64,000 nucleotides of DNA from Coffea arabica (GCF_036785885.1 NC_092316.1:49051001-49115000), one strand, 5' to 3'. Positions 1 to 13,059 are shown, numbered from the stretch's first letter. The notes: generated by a model not told the origin, from the sequence alone. A program made the numbers and translations.

Positions 1-383
1 TCACAGGAGAAGTGGTTGAAGTACACCAGCCAAGCCATGAGCAGTACCAGCATACTAGAAGACGAATGCACAATATAAAAGCATGGGCAGAAATCTATCT
101 GCTGAGCTTGACTGATAAGCTGGTCACAAGCGGAGGTTCGACTTTTGGCTATATAGCTCATAGTCTTGGAGGATTGAAGCCATGGATCCTTTACAAGCCT
201 GAGGATCATGTAATCCCAAATCCACCATGTCAGCGGGGCGTGTCAATGGAACCTTGCATGCATGCCCCTCCATATCATGATTGCACAAGTAAAAAATGGA
301 CTGGCCCAGGTGGTAAACTTGATCCTCATGTACAGCATTGTGATGACAAATGGTGGGGTATTAAATTTATTGACAGAGAATAG
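1..383 (+). CDS. Xyloglucan-type alpha-1,2-fucosyltransferase (GT37), C-terminal part
   Basis: This is the last ~126 codons of a plant GT37 fucosyltransferase; the frame is open from base 3, so the gene starts left of the window. Family knowledge: these type II Golgi membrane enzymes move L-fucose from GDP-fucose to galactose on xyloglucan side chains or arabinogalactan proteins. Seen here are the family's C-terminal motifs in order: AWAEIYLLSLTDKLVTS, STFGYIAHSLGGLKPWIL, a conserved PPCQR cysteine, SMEPCMHAPPYHDC, and HVQHCDDKWWGIK close to the stop at 381-383. There is no frame break in the visible part. The usual Trp/Gly in the TSGxSTFGY motif reads as Gly. Which family member it is, and whether the N-terminal part is intact, cannot be seen. 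It converges with the minus-strand parvulin gene at 1434-2359. Confidence 0.92.
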   Translation, partial: TGEVVEVHQPSHEQYQHTRRRMHNIKAWAEIYLLSLTDKLVTSGGSTFGYIAHSLGGLKPWILYKPEDHVIPNPPCQRGVSMEPCMHAPPYHDCTSKKWTGPGGKLDPHVQHCDDKWWGIKFIDRE

Positions 384-1433
384 GACTAGTGACCATTTTG
401 TTAATTCCTGAAGAAATAGAAGATAAAATTTTCCCTTGTACACTTCAATATTTGTAGTGATATAGTCAAAATATTTGTTTCTTCTTTTATCAAAGATTGC
501 CTGAAGGACAATGTAGTAAGCCAGTTTTACCAGAGGGCTTCATACATGGCCATTTCAACTTAACATCTAAAACCAGGAACCACGGGCACCATTTTGCTCC
601 AGTATTGCAATTCCAGTTCCTGTAAAGCACTAACCAAATCTCATCAAGCAGCAAAAGCTCGAACAGCACATTGGCAAATCTAACCAAATAGCAAAGAGCT
701 TGGATTGTAGGGAAACTATGCTTATAGCACCACAAACACGATGCATGCGTAAAACCTAAGATACCGGCTTTATGGGCTAACAAATACAATATCACATAAC
801 ATCTCCACTATCATAAGAGCTATTCCTCGTTTATTTGAGAGAAATGAAACGAGAACCTTGAGCACGATGCTATGGTAGCCATTGATGCTGTTTTATCCCT
901 TTTTGGTCAAAGGAGACTTCGATACTTCAATACTGCTTCCAGGAGAAAGAGCCACACATTTGAGCCAAGCTGAGTGAATGGAACACTGGTTCATGGCAGC
1001 TGATGACTGCCCTATTCATCTAAAACATGCTATCTAGAGGTTTCTCACCTTCTCATTGATTAAACTGATTACCCTCTGCTCATTATTCACCCAGGTGCTT
1101 CTGCACAAGAGAGAGATTGAGCAAATGCCCTGTCCCTGGCCCTACAGAAGTTGGGCTAGAGGATATTTGTTATTAAGCATAACTGATTTCACAACTGGAT
1201 CCAAACAGCTTCACCAAGAAATATATCTTATACGAAGACAACTTGGAGATGAATGTATACACAAAACATTTACTCTGCAATAAACCGCAAAGATCCATTA
1301 CACAAGTTGAAAAGCATAATCAAACAGTGATGTTCAAAGCCTGATATCATTGCTGAACTTAGTATCAGATAGTCACAATGACATTTACATCGGTAAAGCC
1401 ACCTTTAGAAACTCCATCAAACTCTGAAATGCC
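384..1433. other. Convergent intergenic region
   Basis: This region lies between the stop of the fucosyltransferase and the stop of the parvulin gene and should hold both 3' UTRs. Short open frames exist on both strands, but none resembles a known protein or has a convincing splice partner. I see no transposon ends or tandem repeats. Confidence 0.6.
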
Positions 1434-2359
1434 TTAGTTTTTCCTCCCCTCACACAAGATAATGTGGTATCCATGTCTGCAATATGTGCAAGATAAGTTT
1501 CAGATGATTTTGGAGTCATAAAGTCAGATTCACAAGGGTAAGAAAGGAAACCATGAAAAAACAAACTCACGTTGATTTGAATGGTGCACTTGTAGCTCCA
1601 ATAGTTGTGCTGAAAGCAACATCCTGAAACGGACCAGCCATCTTACCACGTGGAAACCATCCTAGATCCCCGCCTTTTTTGCCAGATGGACATTCTGAAT
1701 ATTCTGCTGCTAGCTGAAGAATTCAAAGGAAAGTGAATGATTTTGTCCAATATTTTTAAGTTGTCCAAATCTGATGCACTTCATTAGAAATGATAGATAT
1801 AAGTAACTTGCTGGGAAGAAAACAGTAACACTTTGTTATCAGTTTCGATAGAACCCCTTTTGCTTGCAGCGTACAGACCACAGAGAACTGTTTATTTATT
1901 TATATATTTTTGCTTTGCAGGACAGAAGGCTCACAAGGCAAAGATACAAATTCCCCCAACAATTATGAATGAAAGCATACAATACATACGAGATGTGAAT
2001 AATTTCACCTTAGCAAACTCAGCAGGGGGAACCTTTTCTCCATTGTTGAGCCAGCCATCTTGCAGCTTCTTGTAGGCTTCATTGATCTTCCCTTGCTTCT
2101 CACATAAGATATGCCTAGCTGGTAGAAAAAGAAAAGGAGCAACAAATAAGTCATGATTCAATGCATGCAGCCATTGAAAGTTGAAAAATATGTGAAAATG
2201 TGGCAAGGTGAAGGATAGACCTTTAACATATGTGCAAGTCCCAAGGCCATCAGATTTTCCACCTTTTCCTTTGCCCTTGGAAGCACCATCATCACTCCCG
2301 CCAGCAGCCTGTTTGCCTTTGCCCTTTCCTGAATCTTTAGGCTTGGAATCCTTACCCAT
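1434..2359 (-). CDS. Parvulin-type peptidyl-prolyl isomerase (Par14/PIN4-like), complete, 4 exons
   Basis: This is a small rotamase that catalyses cis-trans isomerisation of peptidyl-proline bonds. Exons on the minus strand are 2359-2221, 2118-2009, 1713-1571 and 1476-1434, all with GT-AG introns; the joined frame is 435 nt, or 144 residues plus stop, close to the plant family length. Exon 1 encodes a Lys/Gly/Ser-rich basic tail (MGKDSKPKDSGKGKGKQ) followed by GLGTCTYVK. Exon 2 encodes ARHILCEKQGKINEAYKKL and the PPAEFAK helix. Exon 3 encodes LAAEYSECPSGKKGGDLGWF, then PRGKMAGPFQDVAF and SAPFKST. Exon 4 is only 43 nt and encodes HGYHIILCEGRKN. The ATG at 2357-2359 is the natural start because the basic N-terminus of the family begins there. 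There is no WW domain, so it belongs to the Par14 group and not the phosphoserine-specific Pin1 group. A 5'-UTR exon probably lies near 3415. Confidence 0.93.
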
Positions 2360-2929
2360 AACTCGATATGATACTAGATGTTACAGGAAGGAATGCATAG
2401 TTTTAAAGTACATTAATATGATTTTAGAATAGCCAATGAAATACCACAAATGTCAGCGACAAATATGAATTCAGGTAAAACAAAATAGATAATCATCTTC
2501 TCGAAAAAAGCAAAGACAACAAAACTCTCCAAGGTTTATCTGCATTTATTCATATACAGTTAGCGAAAGTAACATGGAAGCACTGAACTAGAAACTTAAA
2601 ATCTTAAATATACATCTGTCCATGGAAGTAAGTATCCGAGGCCATGGAAGCAATATTCCTAACATACAATTTTATGCATTAAAAGTCCAGATAGACTTCC
2701 ACTCAAAATATGATTATGGTGAGCTGGAAAATCATAAGTCCTGTAAAAGCAAAAGAAAATTTAACAAAAAATTGAAAAAAAAAAAGGACAACAAGGCAAG
2801 CAAATTTTGCCCTTTCTAACAAATGCACCCGAAAAGATCTGTACAAAAAGGGCTACACTCAAAAGCTTATTTTCAACCCAAAAAGGAATGAACCAAAAAC
2901 AAAAAAAGGACAAGAAAGTAAGCAAAAGT

Positions 2930-3680
2930 TGCTGTTTCTAATTATGCGCCCACAAAAATCTGTATAAAAATGGCTATACACATATAACACACTTCTCAAA
3001 CAACTACAAAATTTCATCAGCTAAACCATACCTAATCCTGGTAATAAATACTTGAAACTAAAATATAACTCATGTAAATTTACTAAATCTTGCAACAATA
3101 AAATTCAAACAAATAATACTTCTACCACAACAATTTTAATTACTACGTCAAAATTTTTTAAAATAACTAAAGTATGGCGACTTTCCATTAATCCTAATTA
3201 ATAATAAGTAATTCTATGTTCAATTTTGCCATCTTCAAGTTGTACTATATTAAGCCATGGCAAGCTATCCGATTATCCAAATTTCTCCCCACCATAATAT
3301 GAAAATTCAAGAGCAGAAAGAAGAAACCCAAATCAATAAAGAGTAGATTTACACTAGAATTACTTTGGAACATCAAAATATGGACTTTTGAGAAATGGAT
3401 TTCAGGAATTTTACCTTTGTTTCTTTTTCCCGTTGTGAAAAGATGAGAACCGAAGAACAGGCTGTGTCAGCAGCTGCTACGAATTGACCATCTTTTTTCT
3501 GCGTATTTAACGCCTTGGAAAGGGATAAATTTACAAACCTTCCCCAAGGTTTGTGAAAATCTCACCTTGCCCCAACCAACTTTTCATGATTACACTTATC
3601 TCCCCCACATTGTGGTTTTCTTAACGTATTCACCGTGCAATTGATTTGTTGTTAAAGCTTGACTTTCAAGCCAAAATCAC
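2930..3680. repeat. Left copy of a dispersed duplication of the parvulin 5' region
   Basis: This stretch aligns in the same orientation with 15985-16765, about 13 kb away. Shared blocks include the phrase around CTGGTAATAAATACTTGA, the CTACCACAACAATTT block, the donor context GGAATTTTACCTT, the GTCAGCAGCT block and the TTTTCATGAT block. Divergence and small indels show that it is not recent. Confidence 0.75.
3415..3530 (-). promoter_or_regulatory. Probable 5'-UTR exon and promoter side of the parvulin gene
   Basis: On the minus strand the sequence reads into a good donor, CAAAG|GTAAAATT, whose exon side ends at 3415. A plausible acceptor (ATCTAG|TATC, exon resuming about 2373) lies just before the ATG at 2359, so a ~1 kb leader intron is inferred. 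The same donor and flanks occur again at 15985-16765. The transcription start is not visible. Confidence 0.5.
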
Positions 3681-4584
3681 CTAAAAAGTTCCATAGGACA
3701 CCCGATAGACAGAACGTAAAATAATATAGAAGACAAAAGGCATATGAATGCTTCTCCCGAAATTCCTAACTAGAGATTAACAGTTTTTTTTTTTGTTTAA
3801 ATTGTAACCAACAACGCACCTAGTCCATAGCATAGCCTTTTGAATTAATAAGAGATATGTATGAAATGCATATATTTTGCTCTTTTTGTAAATAATGGAA
3901 TTTTTTGAGTTAGTCCACTTTTCTCTCTAATGGTATCATTAATATATATTGCCCATTTTGAAAACGGAATGCAATCCGATATACGATCTTCTGTAGATAC
4001 AATGTTATATAAAAATATTCATGTCAGATTCATTTTCTGTAAATAGAATGCTCTCCAAATTCTTTTGTTAATCTTTCTATATAAGAAAGAAACTATCATT
4101 TTAGGTGAAAAAGCTCCTGTATTGGAAGTTCAAGCCCTATCACTTGACAACATTATTTCACTTAACAATCATTAATTTGGTTTTAACTAGTGTTGTTGAA
4201 AGTCACGATAGGCGTGTATAATTCATTTATCATACCAAAAAGGTAGGATAACCTAGTAAACCAAGCACGTACAATTTGTTTAATTTAAGAGAAGTTTTCT
4301 CTATTTTTATTTTTTTTCCCTTTGCCTCTTGGAAAGGTTTTCTCTTTTGTTTTTCCCCACAACAAAAGCTTGTTTCATAATTGGGATATCCACAGAGTGT
4401 TTCATTTTTAGACTGAAAAGTGACGGAAACCCTTCCAAGTTGTTTCATTCCTTTATCAAACTAAATCAAAATGTGATTCGCAAAGGGCAAATAACTTCTT
4501 TAATCATTTGAGAAGCATCTCCAACCGCAAGCAAATCTTGTACTACAAAAAATAGAAGATCTGCCCATCTTACTCTTTTCAAGC
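3681..4584. other. AT-rich intergenic region
   Basis: No gene, repeat end or structural RNA was recognised. Short homopolymer tracts and weak open frames only. Confidence 0.5.
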
Positions 4585-4589
4585 TATTC

Positions 4590-7500
4590 TGTGAGGACCT
4601 GAAAATTCTCTTATTTTTATCGTAATTTATTGATTTATTTAATTATTTATTCACCTGTTTTCTCCGAATAATTTATTTCAATCATTTTAAATCCATTTGT
4701 ATGGAACAACGTCTCCCTTATGTTTTTAAAACGTTTCGTTAGAAAAATTTATTTTTCGAAAACTCGTTTAATGAGGAATAACGAGTACATGCTTTTCGAG
4801 GCGAAATTCGATTCGAGAGTGCTATAATTTTGGAGAATTAAGAATGATCAATAGTAGACTAAGAAAAGTTAATTGAGAGATTAGATATGAGTGAGTAAAA
4901 ATTAAGCTTATATCGTGCACGCGTTGAAAGATTCTTGAAAGTCGCGCCAGTACAAACTAATTGGAGATTTGAGAACTCACATGTTAGTCTTAAAATAAGT
5001 ATTTTTATGATAAATTACTCTAGTATTAATTAGTTATATCATCGTTACAAGAATTTCTTAGAAATTACGCTTTATCGCGCGCGAGTCGGAAGTTCGCGTT
5101 TTCACGCGCGTGACTAATTGAAGGACTTTAGAAAATTATTTTTAGACTGCTAAGAGTAAATAATAATAGTGTTAAACGAAATACATTAAAGGTTTAGTGC
5201 ACAAGTGAAATAAATCCGAGAGAAAACGAGCACGAAACGCCCGCGTACGCGTACTATTCAAAGTTGACTTTTATGCCAAATTTAAACCACCAACTACCAA
5301 GCTTCTAAGAGAAGTTTCACCATCAGATTTTTCCACTCTCTCTCTCACCCCTTGCTGGCCGAAACTCCAAAGGAAGAAGAAGAGCAAAACCCTTCATCAT
5401 CTCACTTCATTTCTTGCACCTTTTCACTCCAAATTTATCACACAAACTCACAACAACTTGGAGACTCACTTGGACTAGGAAGAGAGCATCTTTCTCACGG
5501 TTTCTTGAAGCTCTTAGTCACCCAAAATTTCTGGTTTGTCATCATCTAAGAGGTAGTAATCATCTAACCTTTTAAACTTGGTTCTAGTGAGTTAAATTTG
5601 ACTTGGAAGCTTATAGCTTCATGTGGTATCTTTATTTGGTTGAAAATCATTTGAGTGGGCTCTATAAAATCCCACAATGGACATGTTGGACTGATATGAT
5701 GATTATGGGTGTTATTTATGTTGATTAAGTGTTAAACAAGTAGATATAAGTTAAAAGAGTGGAAGGAAAATCAAAGGAAAGTTGAAGCTAAGAAGGGCCA
5801 AATTCTGCCCTGTTCTTGCCGAGCCCTTGGTTCAATTTTTTTGTGATCAAATGACCTTGAATTTGATGTAGATATGTTGTATAGGATGTGTGGAAAGTTT
5901 TCACCAAAAATCACTTGATTTGGTTGGGTAAAAGTTGGAATTTCGAAAATCTTCAAATCTGGAAAACGGGTGACAGGGGTTCTCTGGCAGTAAACTTTGA
6001 ACGATCATAACTCTTTGCTCAAATGTCAAAATCAAGTGTCGTTAGTGGCATTTGAAACTATACATCCATATTTTCTAACAGTGTATCATGCAGATTTTAA
6101 TTCTAAGTGAGTCATCTGTAGTGACTAATCAAATTCGACTGCTCTGTTCTGCCAGTGCAACTGAGAAAATTGTGGAAGCTGCAAATTCTGGCTCCATTTT
6201 CTCTTAATTGAAAACTGAATTTCAAAACAACTCCTCTGATTAAATGTAGCCTTTTGAATGTAGTTTTGAATGCCACCAACCATGCTCAATTTCAAGTTGA
6301 ATTGAATGAGATGTGATCAAATTACCGAACTGCACCAGTGATGGGAAACCCTAGTTTTGGCTAGCCGAATGGCCTAACTTGACTTGGGAGTTGTTGTTTT
6401 GCAAATTTTGATGTCAATCACCTACCAAATGTATATTGGATTTTTTTTTAAGACTTTTGTTTCATAAATGAGTCAGAATTGAGTTGATTTCATTGGGCAA
6501 AATGTTTGAAAAGAAAGAAGAAAGCAAAAGACAGATTGGTCATGGGATTTTCTTGAACTTTGGTAGTTTTGTTCACTACCTTCCCGTGTGAATTTTCAAA
6601 TGAAATTTGGTAGAGGAGTAGTCCTCATATTGAAGTTAAATTGTACCAATTTTGGTGTCAATCTAAGACCATTTCGATATACCAATGATGTCTCAAAGTT
6701 GCTTTTCGAATCTGGAAAACTTTTCCTTTTCTCTTGGCCGAATGGTCAAATCTAATTTGGGAAGTTATATTTCAAAAACCTTGATGTCAATTACTTCTAA
6801 ATTACTTATTGATGTTTATGGAACATTGGTTTCAATATTTGAATTAATTGAGATTGATTGTGTGGAACAAAGCTTTTAAAAGGGAAAGAAATGTGAGAAG
6901 GCAGATTTGTTTTGAAAATTTCGTAAACTTCAATCATTTTGTTAACTGTCATTCCACGTGAGTTTTTGCGTAAAATTTAGTAGAGATATAGTTCATATAT
7001 GAAAGATTTAATGTACCGAATTTGGTGTATTTTCAATGCCATTTCGATGGCCAAATAATACTTCAAAGATAGCCTTTCAAATCTGGAAAATGACTGAACG
7101 ATTTATAAAATGCGACCAACTTTGTGCTGCTATATCTCAATGCTCAAAACTCTGATTTTAGTTCTGTTTGTTGTGTTTTAAACCTTGGTTGGAATTCTAA
7201 TTGAGATACAAATTTCAGAGGCTAGTTCACTTTCTGTGAATTTTGCCGAATTTCCAAAATTTACCGAAAACTAAGGCTGAAACTGTCTTGGGAGTCCAAG
7301 TCAGCCCCTTTAAGCCGAAATTTGAGTCTCTTCCATTTGAAATCTTAGAAAAGTGTCTTCTAATAACTTTTAGTACTTTGGAACTAGTTTCCAACGGTAT
7401 CAAGTTTTCCAATTTTAGACCTACGGAATGTGAGATATGATTTTTCAAAGATTGCACCTTAAATCTGAAATTTTTGAACTTAAAGGAAACTAAGTTTTTC

Positions 7501-9282
7501 AAACTCTTCATTACCCTTTGATATTAAATGACCATTTTAGACTTGATCTCTTGAAGGAAAACAGTTTTTCCTTGTAATATTAAACACCAATTTAGAACCT
7601 CAATTTACGAATAATTAGGGCTCTTTTCAAGATATTTTCTTAAGTATTGTACAAGGGTACAATCTTCTCCAATAGCTAGGGGTTTTTAAGTGGTAACACG
7701 TAATAGCCAATTATTTTTGCCCAGGCACTCAAGGGGACCTTCAAGAGGACCTCACAGCGGACGCTTAAACACTTAATTGTGCACCACTCTCTTATTTTGA
7801 CTAGGTGAGTGTCAAGTGCATGTTTTGTTTCCAACGGTATCAAGTTTTCCAATTTTAGACCTACGGAATGTGAGATATGATTTTTCAAAGATTGCACCTT
7901 AAATCTGAAATTTTTGAATTTAAAGGAAACTAAGTTTTTCAAACTCTTCATTACCCTTTGATATTAAATGACCATTTTAGACTTGATCTCTTGAAGGAAA
8001 ACAGTTTTTCCTTGTAATATTAAACACCAATTTAGAACCTCGATTTACGAATAATTAGGGTTCTTTTCAAGATATTTTCTTAAGTATTGTACAAGGGTAC
8101 AATCTTCTCTAATAGTTAGGGGTTTTTAAGTGGTAACACGTAATAGCCAATTATTTTTGCCCAGGCACTCAAGGGGACCTTCAAGAGGACCTCACAGCGG
8201 ACGCTTAAACACTTAATTGTGCACCACTCTCTTATTTTGACTAGGTGAGTGTCAAGTGCATGTTTTGTTGCAATTATGTGAATTACTTCTTATGGACTGA
8301 AAATTTATAACTGCTGAGTCGAGTGTGTATTTTATCGCACTCATTCTTATTTAACTGAATCAAAATTTAATTGCCTGAATTGAATTGAATTACCTGAACT
8401 GAATTATATGTTATGGCTGCATATGTCGTTGGAGTGGATCTCCTCGATCTTTAACTGAACTGTGTACATATTGTTGGAGTGAATCTTCTCGATACACAAC
8501 TAAACTGGGGGACGCCCAAACTGGGGGACGCCCAAACTCATCGGCCGACTTTGCTACTTGATCCAGTAAGGGCTTGGTCGGGAAGTTTGATGAGCCCTGA
8601 GAAAAACTAAAAGCTTGATCTATTGTAGAGATCATGCTTGGCCTACTCATATAGTAGTGTCTTTATAGAAGTTCGGGCCCAGTCGGGTATGTATAGTGGA
8701 CGGAGAACGGGTAAGTGGAGTTTCTATGGACCAAATACCGACCCGGCCGACGGAGTGTCATCGCGGGGAGGTAATTGATCGAGCATTGGCAAAGCAGTGA
8801 AAATTAGCTCTTGAGAGTTTCCATATCCTTGAATTGTTTCTGTTTACTTTTCTCACTCGAATTGTTAATTACTTGAATATTACTGTTTTACTTGCTAAAT
8901 TGTGATTGCTACTTGAACTATATGCCTGCATGTGTGTTTCTTGGCCTCATGAGCAATCGTTCACCTCGTAGATTTGTTTTCCTTAACAGGTGGATTGGAA
9001 GATTTTGGAAAAGCCGACTAGGTTATACTTTTGATTGGAATCTTGGTTGTAAATGTTTAGTTGACTTTTAATGGTTGTATCTTAGAACTTGATGTATCTT
9101 TTGAGAACATGATATAAGATTTGGATATTCAGTTAAGGAAGTGACTTTCCTTCATTTTAGACTTGTATTATTTGGTATGTATCATTAAATTTGAATTGAA
9201 TTGTTTCGAGTCCTGGCAAGAACTGGGCAGGCATCCCGCAGATACTCTTGGGTTCGCCCTTAGGAGAAGTGGGGGTGTCACA
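4590..9282. mobile_element. Solo-LTR-like element 1 (4.7 kb), TG...CA ends with 5-bp TSD
   Basis: The element starts TGTGAGGACC and ends GGGGGTGTCACA, giving TGTGA/TCACA terminal inverted repeats. It is flanked by a perfect 5-bp duplication TATTC at 4585-4589 and 9283-9287. A related element with its own 5-bp TSD lies at 51478-55919; the two align along most of their length. Neither carries gag, protease, integrase or reverse transcriptase, so the simplest reading is a solo LTR of a large LTR retrotransposon left after LTR-LTR recombination. A non-coding LARD-type element is the alternative. It contains CG-rich short motifs near 5070-5120 and 5230-5255 in an otherwise AT-rich context. The parent family, perhaps Ty3/gypsy with giant LTRs, is inference. 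Confidence 0.8.
7388..8267. repeat. 440-bp tandem duplication inside solo-LTR element 1
   Basis: Two consecutive 440-bp units, 7388-7827 and 7828-8267, both begin TTTCCAACGGTATC and end CAAGTGCATGTTTTG. By eye they differ at about five positions (~1%), so the duplication is younger than the element's divergence from its relative at 51478-55919, which has a single unit starting near 53779. Confidence 0.9.
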
Positions 9283-9674
9283 TATTCTCTCATCATTACT
9301 TCATCAACTTCCATTGAGAAAACCTGCATGCAGGGCAATTGACTGGCCAATAAAGCTCATAGGAAGCTATAACCATATGGTGACTCGTAGTACTATCTTT
9401 TTACTTTAATTCAATATTCAAAGCAAAAAACTACCAAGAATCTACATTTTTAGGTATGCCAAGACCTTTTAGTATTAAGTAACCCGATTTCAATCTTCAG
9501 CAATCCCCTGATGCAGAAGCCAGCAAGATTAAGAATGAATATCTTGGCAACCCAAAGAGCTTATAAATGGACCCTCAAAATTTTTTCAAGGAAAAAGCCC
9601 TTTTGATTCAACTTGTAGCTGATTTGCTAAGAGCTAACCCAACCAGCTACAAGAGAGCACACGAGCTCTACATG

Positions 9675-12600
9675 TAAGCATGGCCACGGTTCGAGAACTG
9701 CTTGTTCTGGTTCTTCAAAGAGGTAGAACCAGAACTGCACCATCTAAGATGGTTCTGGTTCTGGTTCCTTATAGTTCTGATTTCGGTTCTTTATGGTTCT
9801 GGTTCCGGTTCCGTGTGGTTGTATACAATTTTATTTAATTTCTTATCCTTATCAATTTTAATACGAATATAACAATATATTTAAAATTTCAAATAGAATG
9901 TAAAAAAATAAATACAAGATAAAGATCATATTTTAATTTTATTATTATTCTACAAGGTACGAAGTAATAAATAGATAATACAAATTTATGAAAAGTACGT
10001 TACATTGTCAAATTTAAAAATACATTGCACTATCAAATGGAAAAGAAAATACATGATTTTTTCATTGAAATTGAGATGAAATATCAAAACAAACATTAAT
10101 TATTTAATCATCTTCATTGCTTGCGACGACACTAGAATCAGTTATATAATTGAATTCTTCTTCTTCACATTTTCCAATTTCTTGTTATTTATATTCTGCT
10201 CTAGTTCAATCATCCATGCATGCTTGAATTTCTAGTGATTCTGGGCTTAATCTCGACCTTGTCTCATCCAAAATGCTTCCACCGGCACTAAAAGCTTGTT
10301 CCACCACTACTGTTGATGTTGGAGTTGCTAAAATTTGCCTAGCAATAAGGGAGAGGATAGGATAATTCTCTGATTTTCGCTTCCACCAGCCAAGGTCTTT
10401 AAACTATTTAGTTAAGCTCCTATCATCATGCCCTTAATTTGGTAGTTAAATTTAAATATGACTCAAGTTCCGCATTAGTATTAAGTGAACTCTTTTGTCG
10501 TTTTGACCATTCAAGAAGTATTTTATCACCAATTTTGACAGCCCTTTTAACACTATTATCAGTGTTACTAGAGGGTTCCAAAATACTAGTAGGAAATCGA
10601 TCACCATAAGTAATAAAAAATTCATTATATAAAGAACAAATAAGCTCTTTAACTTCAAACACTTTTTTATTAACATCGTGGGCATAATTTTCATTACCAT
10701 ATATTTGTTCATAATATGATGACAAATACTCATGCAAACCATCTAATCTAACACGAGGATCAAAAACAGAAGTAACTAAATATATATGTGGAATATGTTC
10801 ATAATAGTTAGTCCATTTCCTAAACATTTCCCTAATAGGTTGTTTTAGAAAATCATCATTTTTAGCTTCATTTAGACAACTAACAATATTACAGGCCTCG
10901 GTAAGGATAAATGAGTGGTAGGATAATATAAACCGGACAAAGTATAAGTAGCATCATTAAAAACTGATAAAATTTCTAAAATTTTATTACAAACAATCCA
11001 ATTATTTCCATGCATCATTAGTTCGGTCATGTTAGTTGCAAAAAATGCACATAATAATTCACTATAATTGTGTGATTCTTTGAGTAATTCAAATGTTGAA
11101 TTCCAACGAGTAGGAACATCTCTTGAAAATCTTTTTGGATTTTTTCCATTGGCCTTACAAAAAGTACTCCGCTCTTTCATTAATTTAGGGTGTGCCCATA
11201 AATAAGAAATTGCTTTTCTAATAGGTTTTATATGATTTTCAAGTGCTCGTAAACCATCTTGTACAGCTAAATTTAAAATATGGCATGCACATCTAATATG
11301 AAAAAATTTACCACCTAATCCGGGTTGGCAAAGATCTCGTAACTCTCCAATAGAAGCAGTATTTGCGGATGCATTATCAAAACCAATTGAAATTTTTTTT
11401 TTACATAGACCATATTCTCCCAAAATAATACTAATCATTTTAAAAATATTTAGAGTATTGTGAGATTCATAAAAAATACGAAAAGCTAGCACTCTTTTTT
11501 GTATATTCCACTCATTATCAATCCAATGACAAGTTATGGCCATATAAGAATGTACTTGCCAATGGTCACTCCAAATATCGGGACATATAGATACACGACT
11601 ATCTAAATTTGAGAATAATTGAATTAACTCTTTTTTCCCTTGATTATAAATATTTTAAAGTGTTCGTCTAAGAGTGGTTCTAGGAACATTTTTAAATTGA
11701 GGATTTAAAGCATTTTGACAATATTTCTTAAAACCCAACTTTTCACCAAAACTAAATGATAAATGTTCAATAGCTATCATTTTTGCAAATTCATTCCTAT
11801 GTCTTTCTTCACTAAATCGAAATAGAGAAAGGTTAGAAGTAGCAAACCCGGTAATTTATGTTTGTTTGTTGTCGATTCCAAATTCTTGAGGATGAAACTT
11901 TCTCAAATGCTTGTGATACTTTCCATAGCCATCTCCCACTTTGTATTGATAACTTTTTTGACAATAATTGCACTTTGCTTGACTTTTGCCATTGACGTCA
12001 ACTTCTTTGGTGAAGATTTCGGATTTAGGAGTTTTGCTTCCACTTCTTTCCTCGGCTTCAATTGTTTGACCTTCAAGGATGGTTATCATGTATTGACTTT
12101 CTTGAGTTGAACAATCATCAATGTTGAAAACTTCATTTGAAGGAATATTGCAAAAAAAAATATTTTTTTGCTTGCTTGATTTTGAAGATGAGCTGCTACC
12201 ATCAAACTTGCCATTTGATAGCAAATAAGCAAAAAAAAAATTGTAAGTAATAATTTAATACTTACAAATTATAATGATAGACGTTAGATGAATAGAAAGA
12301 ATTAAGTAATTAGTAAAATATATAGAAAATGAAAGGGAGCAAAATAGAATAAAAGTGGAAAAATTAGGGAGTAGATGAAGAAATTGAGAGTAGTTTAGAG
12401 ATGGAAGAGAGAAGATTGATTTTGGTGTCGTAGAAAATGAAATTTCAAGTCCTATTTATAGGACAAAATGAAATTGGAAATTTGGAACGTTGTAATTCGA
12501 ACGTTGAAACTTGGAAATGAAAATGGAAATTGGAACGTTGTAATCAGCAAGGGCCAATGGCTATTAATTTTCGGATGGGGCCAACGGCTATTAATTGGAA

Positions 12601-13059
12601 TTTGGAACGTTGGAACTTGGAAATGGAATTGCATTTTGCTATAAGACTATCAGTGAGGTTTTGTCCAAGCCAGTCAGGCTAGTCAACAATTAAATAAGAA
12701 AATAAACGATGGTAGGCTTTCAGTCCAAGACTCCAAACAACCAAGTTTTATACCATTTATGGGCTTTTAGTTTCAAACCAATGGCTTTTCATTTGATCTT
12801 TTAAACTTTCTTAAAACCCATGGAAAAGAAGGCCCATAAAATTTAAACTTTCTTAAAATCTATTAAACACAACTAATTTTTTTCGAGTTATCTCACTACT
12901 TATATTAATTATTTTTTAACGGTCCTAAAACCGGCGATTCTGGCTCTGGTTTTATTTTTTAGAGAACCAAAATCGAAACATTTATCCAAAATTCTATCAC
13001 GGTTTTGATTCCGGTTCTGATCCGGTTCTCGGTTTCAAATGGAACCATGGCCATGCCTA
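9675..13059 (-). mobile_element. hAT-superfamily DNA transposon, full length, inactive
   Basis: Ends are imperfect inverted repeats: TAAGCATGGCCACGGTTC at 9675 and, on the complement, TAGGCATGGCCATGGTTC ending at 13059. The flanks are a perfect 8-bp TSD, TCTACATG, at 9667-9674 and 13060-13067, diagnostic of hAT. Sub-terminal regions at both ends are rich in GGTTCTGGTTC-like repeats in opposite orientation. The minus strand carries a broken BED-type transposase (10204-12224). The element is 3385 bp, a normal size for an autonomous plant hAT. Confidence 0.93.
10204..12224 (-). pseudogene. hAT transposase (BED zinc finger, RICESLEEPER-like), broken
   Basis: The family would bind the element ends and cut and paste it. 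Reading on the minus strand from the ATG at 12224: a Ser/Lys-rich head, then a BED finger with KCNYCQKSY and HKHLRKFH at about residues 80-115. After a change of frame comes SEERHRNEFAKMIA, then the RNase-H-like core with CPDIWSDHW, IGFDNASANTASIG, RCACHILNLAVQDGL and DVPTRWNSTFELL, then the central hAT region with FDPRVRLDGL, and last the dimerisation region with WWKRKSENYPILS, IARQILATPTSTV and QAFSAGGS. Lesions seen: an in-frame TAA at 11655-11657, a frameshift near 10901 between TTHLSL and the EACNIV segment, and another break after 10426 before the dimerisation region. It is therefore not functional as it stands. Confidence 0.9.
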
